From JBCCQH01 sp039024435 (GTDB lineage Bacteria; Bacteroidota; Bacteroidia; J057; JADKCL01): 64,000 nt of DNA. Shown in pieces: positions 54,256 to 62,348 of the stretch (the stretch's first letter is position 1; each line of letters opens with the position of its first letter). The notes under the pieces were generated by a model. It was not told the DNA's origin. It did not search any database and was given only the letters and a program-made list of their open reading frames with translations. The DNA lies in contig JBCCQH010000012.1 of assembly GCA_039024435.1 (NCBI GenBank), positions 1 through 64,000 on the forward strand, written 5' to 3'. Both the position numbers and the translations under genes were made by a program.

Positions 54256-55137
54256 ATGCTAAAAGAGACGACGACCAAGATATGGGCAAAATTGGTAAAG
54301 AAATACAGGCTGGTCCTGTACGACCATGAGTCCTTGTCCCAAACGCGTAATTTCTTGGTGCGTCCCCTCACCTTGTTGATCGGACTCAGCCTGTTTACCG
54401 TGGCCATGGTTGCGGGAACGACGCTACTGGTTTTCAAAACCCCGGCGATCCACCAGAATATTCCTGGCTTTAAAAAACCGCAACTGTCCGAAGACTACAA
54501 GCTCCTTCAGGCAAAAAACAATGAGCTGGAGCAGCGGGTGGAGGAAATGGACTCACTTTTGGCATCGTTTACCCGGGTGGCGGGCATGAACAACCCGACC
54601 CCGAACGACCGCGCGATCTGGGAAGCTGCCGCTCCCGAACCCGGCCCCGCGATTGTCGAGGATACCGCCCGTGAAACAAACGTGGGCCAAGAACTTGTAC
54701 CCCCGGTTATTCCGGAAACCCTTCCCCCGGTTGCGGTGGAGCGCCGTCCACCGCCGACCACCATTAATCTCATCAAGCCCGTCGACGGCTTCGTTACGAT
54801 GGACTTCAACATCGACGAGAAAGACCACTATGGAATCGATCTGGTTGCCAATGAAAATGCATTGATCCGTTCCGTCGCCGATGGCGTCGTGATCTTTAGT
54901 GAATACAGCAACACGACCGGTTATGTCATCGGCATTTGGCACAGCCAGTACAACCTCATTTCATTTTATAAGCACAACAGTAGGCTATATAAGTCTGTCG
55001 GTTCTTACGTCGTAGCCGGAGAAGCGATTGCCGTCATCGGCAATACCGGGATAAACTCTTCCGGGACGCACCTCCACTTTGAACTTTGGCACGATAAAAA
55101 TCCAGTGAACCCGGCGGACTATCTCGATTTAAACTAA
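54256..55137 (+). CDS. LytM/M23 zinc endopeptidase
   Basis: A 293-residue membrane-anchored peptidoglycan hydrolase. A cytoplasmic N-terminus of about 35 residues is followed by a membrane helix at about 36-60, a short coiled coil (YKLLQAKNNELEQRVEEMDSLL), a Pro-rich linker and the M23 domain at about 170-293. Its zinc ligands are present: H191 and D195 (HYGID), and H272 with H274 (HLHFELWH). The start is the ATG at 54256 rather than a GTG one codon earlier. It begins the operon that continues with bactofilin and the ATP synthase, 96 nt of divergent promoter region away from sprE. Confidence 0.92.
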   Translation: MLKETTTKIWAKLVKKYRLVLYDHESLSQTRNFLVRPLTLLIGLSLFTVAMVAGTTLLVFKTPAIHQNIPGFKKPQLSEDYKLLQAKNNELEQRVEEMDSLLASFTRVAGMNNPTPNDRAIWEAAAPEPGPAIVEDTARETNVGQELVPPVIPETLPPVAVERRPPPTTINLIKPVDGFVTMDFNIDEKDHYGIDLVANENALIRSVADGVVIFSEYSNTTGYVIGIWHSQYNLISFYKHNSRLYKSVGSYVVAGEAIAVIGNTGINSSGTHLHFELWHDKNPVNPADYLDLN

Positions 55138-55153
55138 GGAACGGATAAAGTTT

Positions 55154-55555
55154 ATGCTTGGATCAAATTCGAAAGAAAAAAAGAGTATGGCACATGACAA
55201 TGTACTCAACACCATCGCTCGCGGCACCATCTTAGAAGGCAAAATTACCACCAAAGGCGACATTCGCGTCGAAGGAAAGGTTATCGGTACCATCACTTGT
55301 GATGCCAAACTCGTCATTGGTGAGCACGGTGAGGTCGAAGGTTTTGTGGATGCCCGCAACGCTTACATCGCCGGGCGGGTCGAAGGCGAGGTAGTGGTGC
55401 GCGAATTGTTGCAGCTACAGGAAAAAGGCCGCATCGAAGGCGACATCTACACCAAGAAGCTTTCGGTACAGGTCGGGGCGACCTTTACGGGCAACTGCCG
55501 GATGGGCGACGACGCGGAATCGGTGCTCGGCAAAGCCAAAGAACGCGCCGAGTAG
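55154..55555 (+). CDS. Bactofilin (polymer-forming cytoskeletal protein), ended early by an in-frame amber stop
   Basis: A 133-residue protein with the bactofilin beta-helix: repeated strands GTILEGKITTKGDIRVEGKVIGTI, LVIGEHGEVEGFVDARNAYIAGRVEGEV, KGRIEGDIYTKKLSVQVGATFTGN. Bactofilins assemble into filaments that organise the cell envelope. The frame stops at TAG (55553-55555), but it stays open for 34 more codons to TGA at 55658-55660; the extra stretch LKKTQASRNGATKRPIFGVG... has the Lys/Arg-rich FGVGKR type tail usual for Bacteroidota bactofilins. That extended end would overlap the atpZ start by 8 nt. So the stop looks like a recent nonsense change, a readthrough site or a sequence error. 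The beta-helix itself is intact. Confidence 0.9.
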   Translation: MLGSNSKEKKSMAHDNVLNTIARGTILEGKITTKGDIRVEGKVIGTITCDAKLVIGEHGEVEGFVDARNAYIAGRVEGEVVVRELLQLQEKGRIEGDIYTKKLSVQVGATFTGNCRMGDDAESVLGKAKERAE

Positions 55556-55652
55556 TTGAAAAAGACGCAAGCCAGCCGCAATGGCGCCACCAAGCGTCCG
55601 ATCTTCGGCGTGGGCAAGCGCGCCTCCGAACCGACCGCCGCCAAAGTAGCCA

Positions 55653-55925
55653 ATGAGTGAGGATCGGGCATCCGATTATGCCCGTTACGGGAGCGCCGGT
55701 ATACAAATGGTGCTGATCATCGGCCTGTTTGTCTTCATCGGTACCCGACTAGACCGGAAGTTCGCCACCGAAAAACCGTGGTGGACGCTCGGTCTTTCCA
55801 TTTTTGGGGTGATCGTTGCCCTCATCTACATGGTGCGGTCATTTGACAAAATTACCCGCAAACGCCCTCCGAAAAATGGGGCTGCTCCGAACCGTCCGAC
55901 TCCCCCCACCACCAAAAAAGAATAG
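55653..55925 (+). CDS. atpZ: AtpZ/AtpI-type ATP synthase accessory protein
   Basis: A 90-residue protein with two membrane helices (GIQMVLIIGLFVFIGTRLD and WWTLGLSIFGVIVALIYMV) of the ATPase_gene1/AtpZ family. AtpZ and AtpI help with ion uptake or assembly of the F0 part. The motif YARYGSAGIQM... GTRLDRKF is characteristic. The C-terminal tail is Pro/Lys-rich. It overlaps the ancestral end of the bactofilin frame and leads the F0 genes. Confidence 0.85.
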   Translation: MSEDRASDYARYGSAGIQMVLIIGLFVFIGTRLDRKFATEKPWWTLGLSIFGVIVALIYMVRSFDKITRKRPPKNGAAPNRPTPPTTKKE

Positions 55926-55926
55926 T

Positions 55927-56349
55927 TTGTCCGTTCTGCGATTCGTCTTGATACAACTTGGGGTAGTGGCCGCCTTGATGGCCGCGGCCTGGTATCCGGC
56001 TACGGTCTTCCTGCCCCCGGGCTCGTTGACCTTCATTTACATCGCGATTTCCGTGGCCGCGCTGTCCGGAATCATCGCCTATATCATTGTGAACAATGGC
56101 CTCAAGCGTTCCATTCGCATGTTTACTTCCTATATCATCGGTAGCATGCTGGCCAAGATGATGATTGGGATTGCCATCGTCCTACTTATTGCCCTGAAAT
56201 TCAAGGGGTTCGCGACGGTGTATGTCCTGTCTTACTTTTTCTGCTATTTTATATTCACCTCTTTTGAGGTTTATGCACTTATGCGTAACTTGCGCCCGAT
56301 TTCAAAAACAGGTAAGCGCAGTACGCATGAGGAAGACCCTGGTAATTAA
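55927..56349 (+). CDS. Small membrane protein in the atp operon (AtpI-like)
   Basis: A protein of about 140 residues with four hydrophobic segments (FVLIQLGVVAALMAAAWYPATVF, FIYIAISVAALSGIIAYIIV, SYIIGSMLAKMMIGIAIVLLIAL, TVYVLSYFFCYFIFTSFEVYALM). Its position between atpZ and atpB is where Bacteroidota carry an atpI-like gene. The start is uncertain: I choose the TTG at 55927, 2 nt after the atpZ stop, since the residues before it (PPPPKKN) are just atpZ read in another frame; an ATG at 55876 is the alternative. It overlaps atpB by 23 nt. Confidence 0.7.
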   Translation: MSVLRFVLIQLGVVAALMAAAWYPATVFLPPGSLTFIYIAISVAALSGIIAYIIVNNGLKRSIRMFTSYIIGSMLAKMMIGIAIVLLIALKFKGFATVYVLSYFFCYFIFTSFEVYALMRNLRPISKTGKRSTHEEDPGN

Positions 56350-57610
56350 ATCGTTAACGTTTTTCACCGCAATTTTCATTGTTTTCGGAATGGTGTCGCC
56401 ATCCCTTCTGAAAGCATCCGGCGGGGGAGAAACGAACTCCGAACACGGCAAGCAGGTAGAACCCATCTCCGAAGTGATCATTCACCACGTGATGGACAAC
56501 CACGACTGGCACCTCGCTGACATCGGAGAAGGAGAAGACCAAATCTCCATTGCCCTCCACCTCCCTTGGATCATCTACAACTCGGAAAAAGGTCTGGATT
56601 TCTTCTTGAGCACCCACAAAATGCAAGAAGAAGATCACCATTACCTTTTTGCCCACGAGAATCTCTACTATGTGGAGGACGCTCATGAGCCGACCTGGGA
56701 AGGCGATGTCCACGACCCCGAGGCCGCACAGTACGAAGAAGACGCCGCCAACTACGTGCTCATCAAGCACCTTTACGAGAAAGAAGGTGTCGACGGCGAG
56801 AAAGAGGAACACGAAATTTTGGCCGCATACAAGAAAGTCGAGGGCGTCACCGTCATCGACTTTTCTATGACCAAGACCGCCCTGCACATCCTGCTGATCG
56901 CGATTTTGATGTTGTGGTTATTTACCCGTGTGGCCAAAGCCTACCGCAAACGCGACGGCCTGGCCCCCAAGGGCATGCAAAACCTGATCGAAACGCTGGT
57001 CATTTTTGTGCGGGAAGACATCGCGCGGCCTTATCTGCATGGGAAGCACGATAAGTTTCTTCCCTACCTGCTAACGCTGTTCTTCTTCATCTGGTTGTCC
57101 AACCTGTTCGGCTTGACCCCGCTGTCGTCGAACATCGCCGGCAACACCACGATCACGGTCATGCTGGCCATGATCACCTTGATTCTGATCATCACTTCTT
57201 CCACGAAAGACTTTTGGCTGCACATCCTCTGGTTCCCCGGCGTTCCCGTCTGGATGAAGCCGCTGATGTTTGTGGTGGAATTGATGGGCTTCGTGACGAA
57301 GCCGGTCGCCTTGGCGATTCGGCTCTTCGCCAACATCTCGGCGGGTCACTTTATGGTGCTCTCGCTCATCTCTTTGATCTTCATTTTGGGGAACAATGGG
57401 GAAAGCGTTGGTGGTGCGGTCGGCATCATGCCGCTGTCGATTGGGTTTGGTTTGTTCATCTTCGCGGTCGAACTGATCGTGGCGGCGGTTCAGGCATTTG
57501 TATTCTGCTTGTTGACCGCAGTGTTCATCGGGCAGGCCATGGAAACCCACGAGCACCACGATGAGCATCACACCGAACACGCAGCAGAAGCCCACGCGGT
57601 TCCTGCTTGA
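56327..57610 (+). CDS. atpB: F0F1 ATP synthase subunit a with long N-terminal extension
   Basis: A 427-residue protein starting at the ATG at 56327. It has a signal-peptide-like start (LTFFTAIFIVFGMVSPSLLKASGG), then about 150 periplasmic residues rich in His, Asp and Glu (IIHHVMDNHDWHLADIGEGEDQ, HEPTWEGDVHDPEAA). After that comes the subunit a membrane core: PYLLTLFFFIWLSNLFGLTPL, LAIRLFANISAGHFM with the essential arginine, and VAAVQAFVFCLLTAVFIGQA. The last residues are His-rich (THEHHDEHHTEHAAEAHAVPA). The N-terminal extension is typical of Bacteroidota, longer than in E. coli (about 270 residues). Confidence 0.95.
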   Translation: MRKTLVIKSLTFFTAIFIVFGMVSPSLLKASGGGETNSEHGKQVEPISEVIIHHVMDNHDWHLADIGEGEDQISIALHLPWIIYNSEKGLDFFLSTHKMQEEDHHYLFAHENLYYVEDAHEPTWEGDVHDPEAAQYEEDAANYVLIKHLYEKEGVDGEKEEHEILAAYKKVEGVTVIDFSMTKTALHILLIAILMLWLFTRVAKAYRKRDGLAPKGMQNLIETLVIFVREDIARPYLHGKHDKFLPYLLTLFFFIWLSNLFGLTPLSSNIAGNTTITVMLAMITLILIITSSTKDFWLHILWFPGVPVWMKPLMFVVELMGFVTKPVALAIRLFANISAGHFMVLSLISLIFILGNNGESVGGAVGIMPLSIGFGLFIFAVELIVAAVQAFVFCLLTAVFIGQAMETHEHHDEHHTEHAAEAHAVPA

Positions 57611-57647
57611 ATTGAAACTATTTTAATCACATTAATACTATTTAGCT

Positions 57648-57860
57648 ATGCAAGGACTTGTAGGAATTGGTGCCGGACTGGCCGTTATCGGAGCCGGTAT
57701 TGGCATTGGACAACTTGCTGGTAAAGCAATGGAGTCGATAGCACGTCAGCCGGAAGCGGCCGGCGAGATCCGGTCCAACATGATCCTCACCGCCGCTTTC
57801 GTTGAAGGGGTTGCCCTCTTCGGTGAAGTGATCTGTCTTCTGGCTGTACTTAACGGCTAA
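57648..57860 (+). CDS. atpE: F0F1 ATP synthase subunit c
   Basis: A 70-residue double-helix hairpin that forms the rotor ring: LAVIGAGIGIGQLAGKAMESIARQPEAAGEIRSNM then ILTAAFVEGVALFGEVICLLAVL. The ion-carrying glutamate is E53. A second glutamate, E60, lies two turns later in the same helix. The RQPE loop is the F1-contact motif. The residues after E53 (GV) lack the Ser/Thr of sodium-type rings, so proton coupling is more likely (inference). A hairpin follows in the mRNA before atpF. Confidence 0.97.
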   Translation: MQGLVGIGAGLAVIGAGIGIGQLAGKAMESIARQPEAAGEIRSNMILTAAFVEGVALFGEVICLLAVLNG

Positions 57861-57887
57861 GAAGTCACAAAAACTCAAGATGGAAAC

Positions 57888-57910
57888 GGGTCGAGGGAAT
57901 GCCTCGACCC
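57888..57910 (+). other. Strong hairpin between atpE and atpF
   Basis: GGGTCGAGG (57888-57896)/CCTCGACCC (57902-57910): a perfect 9-bp GC-rich stem with a 5-nt loop in the 93-nt gap. There is no T-run, so it is more likely an mRNA stability or attenuation element than a terminator. It could raise subunit c over the other subunits, as needed for the ring (inference). Confidence 0.7.
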
Positions 57911-57953
57911 CCCATCTCACCCCCAAGAATTGATAAAATAGAACTACTCTAAT

Positions 57954-58448
57954 ATGGATCTCCTCTTACCAAAACTGGGTCTTTTTTTCTGGTCACTGGT
58001 GATTTTTGTAATTCTGGTGATCCTGCTGCGCCGCTACGCCTGGAAGCCCATTCTGGAATCCCTCAACAAGCGGGAAGCCAGCATCCAGGACGCCATCGAC
58101 GAAGCCAAAAAGGCCCGCGAAGAAATGGCAAACCTGAAAGCGGCGAATGACGATCTGCTTCGCCAAGCCCGCGTCGAGCGTGACGCGATGCTCAAAGAGG
58201 CCCGGGACATGGCGACCAAAATCAGAAACGAGGCCAATGCCACCGCTCAGGAAGAAGCCAGCCGCATAATCGAGAAGGCCCGGGAAGACATCCGGGCCGA
58301 AAAAATGCAGGCCCTGACCGAGGTAAAAAACCAGGTTGCCCAGCTTTCCCTCCAGATTGCCGAGAAGGTGCTGCGCCACGAAATGAAAGACCAATCCGCC
58401 CAATCGGAAGTGGTCGATAAACTGGTCTCCGAGTTGACCCTCAATTAA
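57954..58448 (+). CDS. atpF: F0F1 ATP synthase subunit b
   Basis: A 164-residue peripheral stalk protein: one membrane helix near the N-terminus (LFFWSLVIFVILVILLRRYAW) and a long charged helix (EASIQDAIDEAKKAREEMANLKAANDDLL... EEASRIIEKAREDIRAEK) that pairs as coiled coil and holds F1 against F0. Standard length. It starts 93 nt after atpE and ends 6 nt before atpH. Confidence 0.95.
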   Translation: MDLLLPKLGLFFWSLVIFVILVILLRRYAWKPILESLNKREASIQDAIDEAKKAREEMANLKAANDDLLRQARVERDAMLKEARDMATKIRNEANATAQEEASRIIEKAREDIRAEKMQALTEVKNQVAQLSLQIAEKVLRHEMKDQSAQSEVVDKLVSELTLN

Positions 58449-58454
58449 TCCGCT

Positions 58455-59012
58455 ATGATTGAAATCAAACTGGGCGACCGTTACGCGAAATCGGTTCTTG
58501 AACTCGCCAAAGAAATGGACCGGGTCGAGGAAGTACGCGCGGACTTCAATCTGATCGAAACGATCTGCGATACCAGCCGCGATTTCGTGAACATGCTCAA
58601 AAGCCCGCTTATCAAAGCGGACAAAAAACAGGAAATCCTGGATGCCATCCTAGGCGGAAAGCTGTCGAAGATCACGGCGACTTTCATTCGGATCATCGTC
58701 AGCCGGGGCCGTGAGCCCTATCTGCGCGACATTGCAATCCGCTTCCAGCGCCAGTACGACCTGTACAAAAACATTTCCCGCGGCACCATTACCAGTGCGG
58801 CCCCCCTTTCACCGGCCCAGAGTGAAGCCATTCAAAAGCTGGTGGCCACCGAAAGCAAAACTGAGTTTGTGCTGACCGAGCAGGTAGATCCCAAATTGAT
58901 CGGGGGATTCACCCTGCGGATCGACGACTTCCTCTTCGATGGAAGCCTCGCTTCCCGCCTGCGCGAACTCAAACAAGAATTTGACAATAATCCTTACGTA
59001 AAACAGATATAA
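58455..59012 (+). CDS. atpH: F0F1 ATP synthase subunit delta
   Basis: A 185-residue subunit sitting on top of F1 and joining it to the b stalk. The N-terminal six-helix part starts at IKLGDRYAKSVLELAKEM, and the C-terminal part holds SKTEFVLTEQVDPKLIGGFTLRIDDFLFDGSLASRLREL, the family signature. It ends 2 nt before atpA. Confidence 0.95.
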   Translation: MIEIKLGDRYAKSVLELAKEMDRVEEVRADFNLIETICDTSRDFVNMLKSPLIKADKKQEILDAILGGKLSKITATFIRIIVSRGREPYLRDIAIRFQRQYDLYKNISRGTITSAAPLSPAQSEAIQKLVATESKTEFVLTEQVDPKLIGGFTLRIDDFLFDGSLASRLRELKQEFDNNPYVKQI

Positions 59013-59014
59013 CA

Positions 59015-60607
59015 ATGGTAGAAGTAAGACCGGACGAAGTATCTGCGATCCTGCGACAGCAGTTGAGCAACTTCAAAGACGAGGTAGAACTGCAAGAAGT
59101 CGGCACCGTACTCCAAATCGGTGACGGCATTGCGCGTATCTATGGTCTTTCCAAAGTCCAGGCGGGTGAGCTGATCGAGTTTGAAAACGGTCTGCTCGGG
59201 ATGGTTCTAAACCTGGAAGAAGACAACGTGGGGGCGGTACTGTTTGGCGACTCCGAGGGCATTAAAGAAGGTGACACGGTCAAACGTACCAATCGCATTG
59301 CATCTCTCGGTGTGGGTGACGGGCTGATCGGTCGCGTCGTCAATCCGCTGGGTGAACCCATCGACGGCAAAGGCGAAATGGGCGGTGAGTTTTACGATTC
59401 GCCGTTTGAGCGGAAAGCCCCGGGGGTGATTTACCGCCAGCCCGTATCGCAGCCGCTGCAAACTGGGATCAAGGCCATCGACTCGATGGTCCCCATCGGT
59501 CGGGGCCAGCGTGAGCTGATCATTGGTGACCGTCAGACGGGTAAAACCGCCGTCGCGCTGGACACCATTATCAATCAGAAAGAATTTTACGACAAAGGCG
59601 AGCCGGTCTTCTGCATTTACGTCGCTTGTGGCCAGAAAGGCTCCACGATTGCTCAGGTGGTCAAGACCCTCGAAAAATACGGCGCCATGGACTACACGGT
59701 CGTCGTCGCAGCGGCCGCTTCTTCGCCGGCTCCGTTGCAGTACTTTGCTCCGTTTGCCGGTGCCGCCATCGGGGAATACTTCCGCGACTCGGGTCGCCAC
59801 GCATTGGTGATCTACGATGACCTTTCGAAGCAGGCGGTTGCCTACCGCGAGGTATCGCTGCTGCTGCGCCGTCCTCCGGGACGAGAAGCTTACCCGGGTG
59901 ACGTTTTCTACCTGCACTCCCGCCTTCTGGAGCGCGCGGCAAAAATCATCGAGAACGATGATATCGCCCGCGATATGAACGATCTTCCGGAATCGTTCAA
60001 GCCGTTTGTCAAGGGCGGCGGCTCTCTGACCGCCTTGCCCTTCATCGAAACCCAGGCCGGCGACGTATCCGCCTACATCCCAACCAACGTGATCTCAATC
60101 ACCGACGGTCAGATCTTCTTGGAGTCGAACCTGTTCAACTCTGGGGTACGCCCGGCCATCAACGTCGGTATTTCGGTATCGCGGGTCGGGGGATCGGCCC
60201 AGATCAAGTCCATGAAGGCAGTCGCAGGTACCCTGAAACTGGACCTCGCCCAGTACCGGGAGCTGGAAGCTTTCGCTAAGTTTGGTTCGGACCTCGACGA
60301 CACGACCAAAGCGACCCTGGAAAATGGTAAGCGCCTGGTCGAAATCCTCAAGCAGGGCCAATACGCCCCGGTTCCGGTCGAGGAACAGGTGGCGATCATC
60401 TTTGCCGGAGTAAACGGCTTGCTCAAAGACGTTCCGGTGAACAAGATCAAAGAATTTGAGAAGGCTTACGTCGAAAACCTCAAGTTGAACCACGCGGAAC
60501 TGATGCAAAAGCTTTCTACGCCCAAGTTCAACCTCAAGAAAGAAGCCGAAGCCCAAGCTACTCTGACCGAAACGGCGCACGAGGTAGCAAAAAGCTTTGC
60601 GAATTAA
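59015..60607 (+). CDS. atpA: F0F1 ATP synthase subunit alpha
   Basis: A 530-residue non-catalytic nucleotide-binding F1 subunit. The N-terminal barrel contains GTVLQIGDGIARIYGL, the P-loop is GDRQTGKTAVALD, and the signature PAINVGISVSRVGGSAQ is present. The length is normal. It forms the hexamer with beta; the beta gene (atpD) is not in this window, consistent with Bacteroidota where atpD-atpC lie elsewhere. Confidence 0.98.
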   Translation: MVEVRPDEVSAILRQQLSNFKDEVELQEVGTVLQIGDGIARIYGLSKVQAGELIEFENGLLGMVLNLEEDNVGAVLFGDSEGIKEGDTVKRTNRIASLGVGDGLIGRVVNPLGEPIDGKGEMGGEFYDSPFERKAPGVIYRQPVSQPLQTGIKAIDSMVPIGRGQRELIIGDRQTGKTAVALDTIINQKEFYDKGEPVFCIYVACGQKGSTIAQVVKTLEKYGAMDYTVVVAAAASSPAPLQYFAPFAGAAIGEYFRDSGRHALVIYDDLSKQAVAYREVSLLLRRPPGREAYPGDVFYLHSRLLERAAKIIENDDIARDMNDLPESFKPFVKGGGSLTALPFIETQAGDVSAYIPTNVISITDGQIFLESNLFNSGVRPAINVGISVSRVGGSAQIKSMKAVAGTLKLDLAQYRELEAFAKFGSDLDDTTKATLENGKRLVEILKQGQYAPVPVEEQVAIIFAGVNGLLKDVPVNKIKEFEKAYVENLKLNHAELMQKLSTPKFNLKKEAEAQATLTETAHEVAKSFAN

Positions 60608-60632
60608 TTGTTGACCTAAAACCCCTGCCGCA

Positions 60633-61532
60633 ATGGCGAATCTCAAGGAAATACGGGAACGCATCCGTAGCGTCAAGACCACCAAGCAGATGACCAGTGC
60701 CATGAAAATGGTGGCCGCTGCCAAGCTCGGTCGGGCGCAGAAAAACATCGAACGTCTGCGTCCCTATGCCACGAAGCTCCAGGAAATCATGGGCGATATC
60801 GCCGGAAATGTCTCCGAGCCGCTCGAAAGCCCTTACGCGGAAGAGCGGACCCAGGAGAAAGTGATGCTGGTAATTATCACCTCGAACCGTGGGCTCTGCG
60901 GTGCATTCAACGCGAATGTCGCCAAAGAAGGGGTCGCGGCGGCGAACGGCGACTACCAAGATCAGTACGCTGCCGGAAACCTCGGCATTTTGGCCATCGG
61001 TAAGAAAGGCTTCGAGTTTTTCGAGCGCCGGGAATTCAATATGGTGGGCGGGAAAAACCACGACGTATTTGCCGATCTTCGTTTCGAAACGGTGAATGCG
61101 GTGGCCCAGTCAATCATGGATGCCTTTGTCGAAGGCGAATGGGATCGGGTCGAGTTGGTGTACAATACGTTTAAAAATGCCGCCACCCAAGTGCTGACCC
61201 GCGAGCAATTTTTGCCCCTCCGTGGGGTCGAAGAGCATCCTGAGGAAGCCGAAGCGAGCGGCGTAGCTGCCGACTACATCTTTGAGCCCGACCAGTACGA
61301 AATCCTGAGTGAACTTATTCCCAAGTCCCTGCGGATTCAACTCTACCGCGCCATCTTGGAATCCAATGCCGGCGAGCAAGGAGCCCGAATGGTCGCCATG
61401 GACAATGCTACCGAAAACGCGGAGGAATTGCTCAAGTCCCTTCGCCTGTCCTACAACAAAGCGCGTCAGGCCGCCATCACCACCGAGATCCTCGAGATCG
61501 TGGCGGGTGCGGAGGCCCTGGAGTCAGCTTAA
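60633..61532 (+). CDS. atpG: F0F1 ATP synthase subunit gamma
   Basis: A 299-residue central rotor shaft. The N-terminal helix (LKEIRERIRSVKTTKQMTSAMKMVAAAKL) and the C-terminal helix with ARMVAMDNATENAEELLKSLRLSYNKARQAAITTEILEIVAGAEAL form the coiled coil inside F1. ITSNRGLCGAFNANV is the conserved middle part. It is the last gene of the transcript and is followed by a terminator. Confidence 0.97.
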   Translation: MANLKEIRERIRSVKTTKQMTSAMKMVAAAKLGRAQKNIERLRPYATKLQEIMGDIAGNVSEPLESPYAEERTQEKVMLVIITSNRGLCGAFNANVAKEGVAAANGDYQDQYAAGNLGILAIGKKGFEFFERREFNMVGGKNHDVFADLRFETVNAVAQSIMDAFVEGEWDRVELVYNTFKNAATQVLTREQFLPLRGVEEHPEEAEASGVAADYIFEPDQYEILSELIPKSLRIQLYRAILESNAGEQGARMVAMDNATENAEELLKSLRLSYNKARQAAITTEILEIVAGAEALESA

Positions 61533-61561
61533 TCAGCAATCTGAAGTACATTTTGATACTT

Positions 61562-61586
61562 GCCCCGTGGAAACACGGGGCTTTTT
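61562..61586 (+). terminator. Intrinsic terminator after atpG
   Basis: GCCCCGTG (61562-61569), loop GAAA, CACGGGGC (61574-61581), then a run of five T. A perfect 8-bp GC-rich stem with a GNRA-type loop, ending the ATP synthase operon. Confidence 0.93.
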
Positions 61587-61654
61587 CTTTATCTGCAACG
61601 GGAGGAGGCATCTTTCCCACCGCTCATTTTCCCCGAATGCGTATCATACCTCCA

Positions 61655-62262
61655 TGCCCCGCAAATACGACATCTCCTTTCGGACCCAGCTGGTGCTGCT
61701 GCTGATCAAGCCCTTTTGTTGGCGGTGATTTTATGAGATGGAATTGAAGCACATCCGGCGACCCCGCCCGGATTGCAGTGACCGGCGACAGCGCCGGGGG
61801 CAACCTGTCCGCGGCAATCAGCTTGATGGCCCGCGACCAAAATGGCTCGCAGATGCCTTTCAAGCCTTGCTTTACCCCGCGACCAACGCCTCGCTTGACG
61901 ACCCCAGCATAGAGGAGTTTGCCGACGCGCCGATCCGGAGCAAAGCCGGCATTATCGCTTTTCGCCGCCACTACGAACGCAGCCCCAAAGACCGCAAGGA
62001 TCCCTATTTTTCCCCGATGCGCGCGGAATCCCTGGCGGATCTCCCCCCGGCGCTGGTGGTCACCGCCAATTTTGATCCGCTGCGGGACGACGGCCGCAAC
62101 TACGCCGAGCGTTTGCGCGCCGAAGGCACCCCGGCCGAGTGGATCAATTATCCGCGTGCGATCCACGGCATGTTTTCCCGGCCCAACCACGTGGAGCACG
62201 CCCAGGAAGCCTACCGCCTGGTCATCGACCAGTTTCAGCACCATTTGGGCGCAGCAGATTGA
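61655..62262 (+). pseudogene. Broken alpha/beta hydrolase (hormone-sensitive-lipase type)
   Basis: Remnant of an alpha/beta-hydrolase-3 esterase. A start MPRKYDISFRTQLVLLLIK at 61655 runs into a stop after 24 codons. In the same frame, from 61748, GDPARIAVTGDSAGGNLSAAISLMARD is readable, holding the nucleophile elbow GDSAGG. From about 61858 the protein continues in another frame (FQALLYPATNASLDDPS... RAIHGMF) to the stop at 62262, with the catalytic Asp and His regions. One missing C near 61856 would restore the frame. About 100-150 residues including the HGGG oxyanion motif are deleted between the first two parts. The gene is therefore not functional. It fills most of the gap between atpG and recQ. 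Confidence 0.85.
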
Positions 62263-62309
62263 GTCCGGTGATTTTTTCCCGGTGCAGCGGACATTCCCCG
62301 GAAAACCTG

Positions 62310-62317
62310 TAGTTTTG
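62310..62317 (+). promoter_or_regulatory. Candidate -7 box of recQ
   Basis: TAGTTTTG matches TAnnTTTG fully, 31 nt before the recQ start, just downstream of the pseudogene. Confidence 0.5.
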
Positions 62318-62348
62318 CACCATCCAAAATGGGAAGTGGGGAAAAGCT

